Assembly (NCBI RefSeq): GCF_020149935.1
Contig: NZ_CP083757.1
Coordinates: 1,488,001 to 1,552,000 of the forward strand
Length of the DNA stretch: 64,000 nt
Direction of reading: 5' to 3'
Origin: Marinilongibacter aquaticus
GTDB taxonomy: Bacteria; Bacteroidota; Bacteroidia; Cytophagales; Spirosomataceae
Shown: positions 46,899-53,540 of the stretch, one piece after another
How the letters are laid out: every line of letters starts with the position of its first letter
How positions within the stretch are numbered: the first letter of the stretch is position 1
Notes under the pieces: generated by a model
Told to the model about the DNA's origin: nothing
What the model saw: only the letters and a program-made list of their open reading frames with translations
Databases searched by the model: none
Position numbers and translations under genes: made by a program

Positions 46899-47102
46899 AT
46901 GAAAAAGCTATTTCGCATTAAAGGACATGACAAAATGATAGGTGGTGTAGCCATGGGCTTAGCCGAGTATTTCGACATCGACGTAACAATAGTGCGTTTA
47001 TTGTTCGCCATAGGTTTCTTCACTCCCGTTCCGGTAGTGATCGCCTACATCATCCTTTGGATTATTATGCCAGTGAAAAACAGATACGAACTGGCTGCTT
47101 AA
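46899..47102 (+). CDS. PspC-domain miniprotein, plus strand
   Basis: A 67-residue protein that consists of one PspC domain: a short basic start, the GGVAMGLAEYFDIDVTIVRLLF pattern and one membrane helix (about 37-57) ending IIMPVK. PspC proteins sense or stabilise membranes under stress. No pspA or pspB is in the window. A second PspC miniprotein converges on it. Confidence 0.88.
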   Translation: MKKLFRIKGHDKMIGGVAMGLAEYFDIDVTIVRLLFAIGFFTPVPVVIAYIILWIIMPVKNRYELAA

Positions 47103-47139
47103 GATAAGAAATTTTATTAAGGTTAGGGTTTTGAGATTA

Positions 47140-47170
47140 AACCTGTCTGAGATTCTCGGACAGGTTTTTA
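47140..47170. terminator. bidirectional terminator between the two PspC genes
   Basis: AACCTGTC-T-GAG-ATT-CTC-G-GACAGGTTTTT: an 8-bp outer and 3-bp inner stem with T-tracts on both sides, shared by the convergent genes; the right edge touches the stop codon of the second one. Confidence 0.75.
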
Positions 47171-47365
47171 TGCTTCTTTGGGTACGATTACAGCCATGAT
47201 CCCATACAGCAAAATGGGCGAGCCCAAACCTACAACGGTGGCAATCGCCCATGCTACACGAACGATTGTGGAATCCAAATCAAAAAACTTGGCCACTCCG
47301 CCGCAAACACCAAAAAGCATCGCGTCTGATTCTCGGGTGCGTGTCAATCTCTTTTTTCCTTCCAT
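47168..47365 (-). CDS. PspC-domain miniprotein, minus strand
   Basis: A 65-residue PspC domain (LFGVCGGVAKFFDLDSTIVRVAWA plus one membrane helix ending AVIVPKEA). It differs clearly from the plus-strand copy, so it is an old paralogue. It lies 12 nt downstream of the IscA-type gene and is probably co-transcribed with it. Confidence 0.87.
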   Translation of the reverse strand: MEGKKRLTRTRESDAMLFGVCGGVAKFFDLDSTIVRVAWAIATVVGLGSPILLYGIMAVIVPKEA

Positions 47366-47377
47366 GGGCTTTACAAA

Positions 47378-47704
47378 TTATACCGCGAAGCTTTCGCCAC
47401 AGCCACAAGTACGCGTGGCGTTCGGGTTTTTGAACTGAAAACCTTTGCCATTCAAGCCGTCACTGAAATCCAATTCAGTGCCCACCAAGTAAAGCAAACT
47501 CTTCTTGTCCACAAAAATCTTCACGCCATTGTCTTCAAACACTTGGTCGCTCTCTTTTTCTTCCGCATCGAATTCAAGATCATACATCAACCCCGAACAA
47601 CCGCCACCGTGCACCGCCACACGTATACCGTGTGTAGCATCCTTGCCCTCTTTGGCTTTCAATTCGATAATCTTATTCTTAGCCTGCTCAGTTACTTTTA
47701 CCAT
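47378..47704 (-). CDS. HesB/IscA-type iron-sulfur cluster assembly protein
   Basis: A 108-residue A-type carrier with the three conserved cysteines (GGGCSGLMY and the C-terminal CGCGES). It passes [2Fe-2S] or [4Fe-4S] clusters to apoproteins. Whether it is IscA, SufA or ErpA cannot be told from sequence alone. First gene of a two-gene unit with a PspC gene. Confidence 0.92.
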   Translation of the reverse strand: MVKVTEQAKNKIIELKAKEGKDATHGIRVAVHGGGCSGLMYDLEFDAEEKESDQVFEDNGVKIFVDKKSLLYLVGTELDFSDGLNGKGFQFKNPNATRTCGCGESFAV

Positions 47705-47849
47705 TTTTCCTCACATTTGGATTACACAAATTTAACCACTCTTTCCCTATAAAAAGTTTCATATCCGAAAAATAAGCTTCGCCATCAAAATCTGCGGTAA
47801 CCGCATCAAATCAAAGCTCTCGAATCCTTAAAAAATCTTAAAACGAAAA

Positions 47850-47915
47850 ATTTCGTAGTTGAAACTTGTTTCTACGAAATAAATCGTAGTACATTTGTTA
47901 CGAAGATATTCGTAA
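47850..47915 (+). promoter_or_regulatory. blaI promoter flanked by BlaI-type operators
   Basis: The dyad ATTTCGTAG-N13-CTACGAAAT (47850-47880) encloses a CTTG -33 element (47865-47868). TACATTTG, a perfect -7 box, is at 47890-47897 after 21 nt. A second dyad TTACGAAGATATTCGTAA (47898-47915) lies just downstream, at the start point. A fifth half-site (ATCGTAGTA, 47883) lies between. All repeat a TACGAA/TTCGTA core, so the adjacent BlaI-family repressor probably controls its own operon. Confidence 0.72.
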
Positions 47916-47920
47916 ATAAA

Positions 47921-48295
47921 ATGGAAGAGCTAAAACCAACAGAATCAGAACTCGAAATCCTCCAATTGCTTTGGGTAATGGGGCCGTCTTCGGTGAGAGA
48001 AATCAACGATGAACTGAACAAAACCAAAGAAGTGGGCTATACCACCACCTTGAAAATCATGCAAATCATGTTTGGCAAAGGCTTGGTGACCCGCACCGAA
48101 AAAGGTCGCTTTCATGTGTACCGGGCGGCTGTGGAAGAAGAGTCTACCCAAAAACAATTGTTGAGCAAATTTGTGCAAAATACCTTCGGAGGGCAGGCCA
48201 TGAAAATGGTTATGCAAGCCTTGGGCAATCACAAAGCGTCGAAAGAAGAATTGGAGGCAATCAAGCACCTAATTGAAAACTTAGAAAACAAATAA
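47921..48295 (+). CDS. BlaI/MecI-family transcriptional repressor
   Basis: A 124-residue winged-helix protein: SELEILQLLWVMGPSSVREINDELN, then GYTTTLKIMQIMFGKGLVTR with the wing, and a C-terminal dimerisation helix region. Relatives are inactivated by cleavage through a BlaR1/MecR1 protease, whose gene follows after 3 nt. The operator repeats in front of the gene support autoregulation. Confidence 0.93.
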   Translation: MEELKPTESELEILQLLWVMGPSSVREINDELNKTKEVGYTTTLKIMQIMFGKGLVTRTEKGRFHVYRAAVEEESTQKQLLSKFVQNTFGGQAMKMVMQALGNHKASKEELEAIKHLIENLENK

Positions 48296-48298
48296 ATT

Positions 48299-50251
48299 AT
48301 GAAAGAGCTATCAGAAATTTTCAACACACCCGAGGCCCTGGCCTTTGGGCAGAGCGTGCTGCATTCGCTTTGGCAGGGCATGCTTATTGTAGGGGCCTAC
48401 CTACTGATCCAAAAGTTTGTACCCAAAGCCGAAAACAAGGTTTGGTTGGGACTGAGCAGTTTTGGCCTACAATTCATCGCTTCATTGGTGACCTTCAAAG
48501 CCCTGTTACCCGAAAAAAGCACACTCTCCTCATTCACAATGGAAAGCAATTTGCACACCGCCCAATCGCTTTCCACATCCGCAAAGGCTTTGACAAATCC
48601 CGAAACCATACAAGCTTGGCTCACAGGCCACGCCAATTGGGTCTTTGCCGGCTGGCTACTCGGTTTCATTTTCTTGGCCTTGAAACAAATCGGCGGACTC
48701 GCCTTCATTTCTTATCTGAGAAAAAACGGATTGCAAACGCTATCTCCTAAAGCCGAAAATGCATTCAATGCAGTCTTGGGAAGAACGACAGATCGCTTGC
48801 CCAATCTGCAGGTTTTCGAATCGGCCAAAGTGAGCACAGCGATGGTTCTGGGGCATTTCAAACCCATTATTCTCGTACCGGTAAGCTTTGCATCCGGTTT
48901 GTCGCAAGCCCAATTGGAATTGATTTTCGAACACGAAATTGCCCACATTCGCCGCAACGACTTCCTGATCAACATCATGCAAAACATTTTTGAAAACGTT
49001 TATTTCTACCATCCAGCTTATTGGGTCGTAGGCAATCAAATCCGTGAAAATCGTGAGCACGCCTGCGACGATAAAGCCGCAGAAACCGATGGAGAAAGGG
49101 TTCTTTTGGCCAAGACCTTGGCCCAACTTCAGCTGAGAAACTACACTCCACAGTTGGCCATGACTTTTGGCAAACCCAAAATGACCATGTTCAACCGGAT
49201 TCAACGCCTTCTGGGCGTCAACCCAAAGCCTCAAAGTTTCCGCCTATTGGCTCTTTTGTTGATGGTGGGCACATTGGGCACCTTTGGATTTGTGAGCCAG
49301 AACACGCCCGAAGTCAAAGAAAAAGTCGAAAACGAGGAAATACAATCCATTGAATCGAATGTGGGTTTTGATCAAGGTATAGAGTTCGAACAAGTGGAAG
49401 TTGAACATCCGAAGGCCGCGATGGCAGCAGTAGATACGCAAATCGTGGAGCATCGCAGCAAGCACATCAACCACAACGTAAATGGCGATCACATCCAAAT
49501 GAAAAGCGACAAATACGATGTGGATATCAACCCAGAAAGAATAATCATCAACGGAGAAGAACAAAAATTGTCTGCCGCTCAAAAAGCTGACCTGAAAAAG
49601 CATTTGAAAGAAATGAACGACTCGAACATTGAGGTACAGGCCATTTCGAAAAAAATTCAAGCCGAAGTCAGCAAGATTCAAGATATCCAAACCGACGTGA
49701 TGGCCAAAGTCGATTTCAATCCTCAGAATGACCCAGAATTCAAAAAGGCGATCAAAGAAATTCAGGAAGAAGGGAAAAAGATCAGCGAACATGCCGCCGA
49801 GTTTCAGAAAAAGATAGAAAAACTCGACCCAAAAGATCCTGAATATGAAACAAAAATGAATAAACTGGAGGCCGAGTTTCAAAGAAAAGTGGCCGACAAC
49901 GAAAAAAGAATGGAAGCACTCGAAATTGACATGAGTGGTTTTGAAGCAAAAATGAAAGATTTCGAGGTAAAAATGGAGCAAGAAATTGAAGTGCCCATTT
50001 CCAAAATCGAAGTTGTGATTGAAGACATGGAAGACGAGATCGAAGCCGCAGCCAGTGGCTTAGAGCTGCATCACGATGCCATCATGAAAATGCTTCCAAA
50101 AGAAGTACGCGAAGAGTTTGAAAACATACCTCGACCGCCAAAACCACCTAAGCCACCCAAGTTGAAAGCTCCAAAAGTGAAGGCCCCAAAGCCACCTAAA
50201 CCACCAAAGGCAGCCACACCTCCTCCACCGGCACCGGCACCCATTGACTGA
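48299..50251 (+). CDS. BlaR1-like M56 membrane metalloprotease with coiled-coil tail
   Basis: A 650-residue protein. The N-terminal part has four membrane helices and an M56 peptidase site HEIAH (212-216) with the third ligand near E253 (ENREHACD). A membrane helix near 318-337 leads to an extracytoplasmic region. In place of the penicillin-binding sensor of BlaR1 there is a Glu/Lys-rich coiled coil (about 430-600) and a tail of Pro-Lys and Pro-Ala repeats (about 605-648). It should cleave BlaI when a signal reaches that region; the signal is unknown and the tail may bind the cell wall. Confidence 0.88.
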   Translation: MKELSEIFNTPEALAFGQSVLHSLWQGMLIVGAYLLIQKFVPKAENKVWLGLSSFGLQFIASLVTFKALLPEKSTLSSFTMESNLHTAQSLSTSAKALTNPETIQAWLTGHANWVFAGWLLGFIFLALKQIGGLAFISYLRKNGLQTLSPKAENAFNAVLGRTTDRLPNLQVFESAKVSTAMVLGHFKPIILVPVSFASGLSQAQLELIFEHEIAHIRRNDFLINIMQNIFENVYFYHPAYWVVGNQIRENREHACDDKAAETDGERVLLAKTLAQLQLRNYTPQLAMTFGKPKMTMFNRIQRLLGVNPKPQSFRLLALLLMVGTLGTFGFVSQNTPEVKEKVENEEIQSIESNVGFDQGIEFEQVEVEHPKAAMAAVDTQIVEHRSKHINHNVNGDHIQMKSDKYDVDINPERIIINGEEQKLSAAQKADLKKHLKEMNDSNIEVQAISKKIQAEVSKIQDIQTDVMAKVDFNPQNDPEFKKAIKEIQEEGKKISEHAAEFQKKIEKLDPKDPEYETKMNKLEAEFQRKVADNEKRMEALEIDMSGFEAKMKDFEVKMEQEIEVPISKIEVVIEDMEDEIEAAASGLELHHDAIMKMLPKEVREEFENIPRPPKPPKPPKLKAPKVKAPKPPKPPKAATPPPPAPAPID

Positions 50252-50280
50252 CACAATTGAAAAAGCTATTACGAAAACCG

Positions 50281-50317
50281 AAAAGCCCGAGATTATTAAT
50301 TTTCTCGGGCTTTTTTT
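50281..50317 (+). terminator. intrinsic terminator after the blaI-blaR1 unit
   Basis: AAAAGCCCGAGA-N10-TCTCGGGCTTTTTTT: a 12-bp stem with a U-tract, 29 nt after the stop codon. Confidence 0.85.
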
Positions 50318-50341
50318 ACATTCGTCTTTAATTCATTTTTA

Positions 50342-50908
50342 TTGCAAGAGTTACTTCAAGATATCCAAGCCTGCCGAATTTGCCAAAGCCATTTGCCTTT
50401 GGGCCCACGGCCGGTTTTGCAAGTTTCGAAGAAAAGCCGAATCGTGATCATAGGCCAAGCACCCGGCCTCAAAGTCCATCAAACCGGTATCCCTTGGGAT
50501 GACAAAAGTGGCGATAGGCTGCGGGAATGGCTGGGAGTTTCCAAAAAGGAATTTTACAATCCCGAAATTTTTGCCCTCATCCCCATGGGCTTTTGCTATC
50601 CGGGAAGAGGCAAGAGCGGTGATTTACCGCCTCGGCCTGAATGCCAAGCAGCCTGGCATGATAAAATTTGGCAGTGGATGGAGGGTGTTCGACTGACTGT
50701 GCTCGTTGGGCAATATGCACAAAAGGCCTATCTCCATGAAAGCAAAAGTACATTGACAGAGACCGTGAAATCTGCCCACGAATATCTGCCCCGATACTTC
50801 CCCCTTCCCCACCCCTCTCCGCGAAACAATATTTGGCAAGCGAAAAACCCTTGGTTCACTGATGAAATTTTGCCTTTGTTTTTGCAGGGCGTGGCAAACC
50901 TACTTTAA
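50342..50908 (+). CDS. uracil-DNA glycosylase family protein
   Basis: A 188-residue protein of the uracil-DNA glycosylase superfamily. It starts at TTG 50342, as no ATG is available before the conserved CRICQSHLPLG. Motif 1 is GQAPGLKVHQTGIPWDD, IPMGFCYPGRGKSGDLPPRPEC follows, and motif 3 is HPSPRN. It removes uracil or related bases from DNA, though activity of this subfamily is not established here. Its last 81 bp are nearly repeated at 53390-53470, beyond a three-gene module, so this 3' end may have been supplied by inserted DNA (finding). Confidence 0.85.
   Translation: MQELLQDIQACRICQSHLPLGPRPVLQVSKKSRIVIIGQAPGLKVHQTGIPWDDKSGDRLREWLGVSKKEFYNPEIFALIPMGFCYPGRGKSGDLPPRPECQAAWHDKIWQWMEGVRLTVLVGQYAQKAYLHESKSTLTETVKSAHEYLPRYFPLPHPSPRNNIWQAKNPWFTDEILPLFLQGVANLL
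50817..50897 (+). repeat. direct repeat, left copy (3' end of the glycosylase gene)
   Basis: An 81-bp segment that matches 53390-53470 with three mismatches by direct comparison. It forms codons PRN to VA of the glycosylase gene. With the right copy it brackets a 2.5-kb AT-rich module. Confidence 0.9.
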
Positions 50909-50911
50909 ATT

Positions 50912-51646
50912 TCACTTGTGCTTATCTTTATCTTTCGTTGATTTTATCAAATCGGCAAGAACAGGGCTGAAGTTTTTCACTACCCCAAGGGCTACTGCAA
51001 CACTCTTTACATCCATTTTATCAATAATTTTTGACTTTCGTACATCTGAATTGGCCGAAATACCAAAATCCAACCTAATCGACCACAAATTTCTTTTATC
51101 GAGAAATCGAGAAACTGAAGTCCCAAATTCAAGCCTTGGCCTAACATTAATAAATACATAATCGGCAACATCTTCATATCTTGTAATAGAATTATTCTGC
51201 CAAACTTGACTTTCCGCATGATGCCAAAATTGAGCCTTACTCTTTAAAAGTGTAGAAAAGCTATATTTCCCATACCTTTTGAAATATTCCAGTTTCAAAG
51301 AGAGCTCCAAACCTTTATCCCTTCGTAAGTAATACGCTCTATTTTCTTCCGGCACATAAATATCAACTTGATCAAAAGCATACAGTCTCTGATAAAATTC
51401 CGTGGAATAGCCTACCCAAAAATCCTTAAATATTCTCTGGTTCAAAGTATATCCAAAAGTACTACCAATACCATAACTTAAGGTCTTGTTCTCTTGAATC
51501 CACAACGGATTTTTAATTTTGCACCACGACTTTGATATCCCTTGATATGCACCAATCGAAAAGTTAGAACGCCCTTTCTGCCCTTGAACCAAAGTGGCGT
51601 TGAAAATCAGCACTTTTGTAAAAAAGATGAGCCGAATGAGTTTCAT
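50912..51646 (-). CDS. predicted exported beta-rich protein of the inserted module
   Basis: A 244-residue protein with a signal peptide (cleavage near VQGQ). Many alternating hydrophobic/aromatic strands (WVGYSTEFYQRLYAF, LELSLKLEYFKRYGKYSFST) suggest an outer-membrane or surface beta-barrel. I do not recognise the family. It is last in a three-gene minus-strand operon, overlapping the lipoprotein gene by 4 nt, and its stop is 3 nt from the glycosylase stop. Base composition is visibly more AT-rich than its neighbours. Confidence 0.68.
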   Translation of the reverse strand: MKLIRLIFFTKVLIFNATLVQGQKGRSNFSIGAYQGISKSWCKIKNPLWIQENKTLSYGIGSTFGYTLNQRIFKDFWVGYSTEFYQRLYAFDQVDIYVPEENRAYYLRRDKGLELSLKLEYFKRYGKYSFSTLLKSKAQFWHHAESQVWQNNSITRYEDVADYVFINVRPRLEFGTSVSRFLDKRNLWSIRLDFGISANSDVRKSKIIDKMDVKSVAVALGVVKNFSPVLADLIKSTKDKDKHK

Positions 51647-52122
51647 TGAAAAATTGAATCTAAATCACATTCCAAATCCAATGCACCCGCGTTCGAAAAA
51701 CCACCTTTTCTCCGCTCGCAAAAAAGCATCTTCTCATTTCCGATGTACAAAAGTCCAATTGTTGTTTCTTTTCCAGTAAGCACACCGGATATTTGTTCAT
51801 TATTAACCATTTGATTATTAATTGTTGGGCTATTCTTAAAATAGACAGAAGTAAATATAGTTACGTACCCTGATGTACTTCCAAAATTTTCTGTATTAAA
51901 TCTAAAATCCAGAGAATCACCGGACACAATATCCTTATTCAGAGTAATAAAACTTGTGCTTCCCGAACCATTAAGCCTCAACTCAATTCGATCAATGATG
52001 TCATCGGCCAAATTGTAATAAACTATTTCGGCAACTTTCTCTTCTTCTATCCTATCCTTAGCACAGGCGGCAAATAGACAGACCAGAACTCCAAAAAGAA
52101 CTAACTTTTCGTAGAAACACAT
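51643..52122 (-). CDS. small lipoprotein of the inserted module
   Basis: A 159-residue lipoprotein (lipobox CLFAAC, Cys20) with a mature beta-rich domain and an extra Cys pair at the C-terminal end (LFCERR, LECDLD). No family recognised. It sits 12 nt after the larger lipoprotein gene and overlaps the next by 4 nt. An immunity or partner role for the upstream protein is only a guess. Confidence 0.68.
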   Translation of the reverse strand: MCFYEKLVLFGVLVCLFAACAKDRIEEEKVAEIVYYNLADDIIDRIELRLNGSGSTSFITLNKDIVSGDSLDFRFNTENFGSTSGYVTIFTSVYFKNSPTINNQMVNNEQISGVLTGKETTIGLLYIGNEKMLFCERRKGGFSNAGALDLECDLDSIFQ

Positions 52123-52134
52123 TTCTTAATAATC

Positions 52135-53250
52135 TCAGTCAATGATATAAAGAGAAGTACTCACTCCACCGAACCTATTACTAGCCAAATCGTCCCAATG
52201 GCCTGCATGAAATACATTAATTATATCGTTACTCTTCCTGTATGTAGAAGAAGAACCAACCTTACTAGCTAAGGTGCTTTCTATTGAATTCTTGTCTGTA
52301 TTTTTATATCCGCCAAACAATTTCAATTTGGCTTGATCGTCAATCAAACTTCGCCCTATTGCATTGTTAGACAAATCCATCGCGGTGTCATTCCCCATTT
52401 TCAACCCCCAGTTGGCATGCAAAACCATTAATGCTCCTGGAAGAGCCGATGGCTTCAAACCATTAGAATTACCCTTATACTCCATTTCATGGCATGTAGC
52501 AAAATCTCGAGTTTTACCTATTGCATCACTTTTGGGCATGCCCGAATTCATCATTCTTCCGGCCGAACACATATTCCATATCGTATGCTTATAAGCATTT
52601 ATCTTATCATTAGCTTCTTGATTCACCCCTGATCCAAATTTTTTCTTAGTCAATTCAATAGCATCATCTGCTCCACCCTTCATACAACTTCCCGCAATAG
52701 GATGCATTGCCAAATAATTGACTTCCATTGAATTTGCCTGCAATTCCAAAATTGCTGCAACCCCTCTCTCATTTGATCCAACCTTTCTTAAATCCGGCAA
52801 AGCACTTTTTAAATCTTGACGTAGCCTCATTTCATAAAATTCCAATATTACTCCGGACATTTCTATGGCTTCCCTTTTCGTATTTATATCAGGAAAATCA
52901 TTCTTCAAAATCCCAAACCTTTTAACTTCTTCCTTTTCAAGATCAAATTCAGGATAATTTTGCCGCCTATTCTCAAAGAAACGAATTAAGGTTTCATAAC
53001 TTACTCCCAATTCGCCCGTTTCTCCAGCCCCTCTCGTCATAATTGGAGTACGCCAAAGTTCAATAATGAACTCTTCTGGAGTCTGATTAAGAATTCCTTG
53101 AGTTAAACCATCCGTAAGATTCACTCTTAGTTCTTTGAAAAAGCCTTGGCCCTGAACTGATTGATTTTCAAAAGGCTGTACATCTTGTCTATTACAACTC
53201 AAAAGCATTGAAAGTGATAATAGAAAGTAAAAGCAGATTTGTTTTTTCAT
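52135..53250 (-). CDS. large lipoprotein with HxxWN...DxxNNxxGR domain (DUF6973-like)
   Basis: A 371-residue lipoprotein from the ATG at 53250 (lipobox MLLSC, Cys19). The open frame extends 86 codons further upstream over the promoter and the repeat, which is not credible coding. The C-terminal half has the run KHTIWNMCSAG, then CHEMEYKGNS and AMDLSNNAIGRSL. This spacing of H-x2-WN, HE and D-x2-NN-x2-GR resembles the DUF6973 family, also seen in toxin-like proteins. The conserved His/Glu/Asp set suggests a catalytic or metal site, but function is unknown. First gene of the operon. Confidence 0.65.
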   Translation of the reverse strand: MKKQICFYFLLSLSMLLSCNRQDVQPFENQSVQGQGFFKELRVNLTDGLTQGILNQTPEEFIIELWRTPIMTRGAGETGELGVSYETLIRFFENRRQNYPEFDLEKEEVKRFGILKNDFPDINTKREAIEMSGVILEFYEMRLRQDLKSALPDLRKVGSNERGVAAILELQANSMEVNYLAMHPIAGSCMKGGADDAIELTKKKFGSGVNQEANDKINAYKHTIWNMCSAGRMMNSGMPKSDAIGKTRDFATCHEMEYKGNSNGLKPSALPGALMVLHANWGLKMGNDTAMDLSNNAIGRSLIDDQAKLKLFGGYKNTDKNSIESTLASKVGSSSTYRKSNDIINVFHAGHWDDLASNRFGGVSTSLYIID

Positions 53251-53285
53251 GTGTGAATAAAATTTATTGTGTGTAACATTGGATA

Positions 53286-53311
53286 AAACAACATGGTCGG
53301 ACACGTTGTTT
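53286..53311 (-). repeat. inverted repeat in the leader of the module operon
   Basis: AAACAAC-N12-GTTGTTT, 36 nt before the first gene; a possible mRNA hairpin. Confidence 0.35.
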
Positions 53312-53325
53312 ACCCTAGAATGATT

Positions 53326-53366
53326 CAAATGTAATTCAAGAAAATATACGTATGTATAGTATACGT
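53326..53366 (-). promoter_or_regulatory. promoter and dyad upstream of the module operon
   Basis: TACATTTG (minus sense, 53326-53333) is a perfect -7 box. The expected -33 region is occupied by the dyad ACGTAT-N7-ATACGT (53348-53366) instead of TTTG, so a regulator may act there. Confidence 0.5.
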
Positions 53367-53389
53367 GCATTTTTTTTGTGCCTCTCAAC

Positions 53390-53484
53390 CTCCGCGAAAT
53401 AATATTTGGCAAGCGAAAAACCCTTGGTTCACTGATGAAATTTTGCCTTTGTTTTCGCAGAGCGTGGCAAGAGTTCTTCAATAG
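53390..53484 (+). pseudogene. 3' remnant of the uracil-DNA glycosylase gene (right copy of repeat)
   Basis: A 31-codon fragment, in frame from PRN to its own TAG, reading the same 20 residues as the intact gene's C-terminus up to LPLF and then S-Q-S-V-A-R-V-L-Q. It lacks the rest of the gene and a start. It looks like the original 3' end of the glycosylase gene left downstream when the module entered. The in-frame ending argues against chance. Confidence 0.8.
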
Positions 53485-53540
53485 TGTAATTATTTTGATA
53501 ATTTGCAATTAAAGTTTCAAAACCAACCAATTACCCTTGA

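Noticed and set aside
53251-53508. N-terminal extension of the DUF6973-like lipoprotein
   Set aside because: It would pass through the promoter, the dyads and the antisense strand of the glycosylase remnant, and would bury the lipoprotein signal peptide inside the protein.
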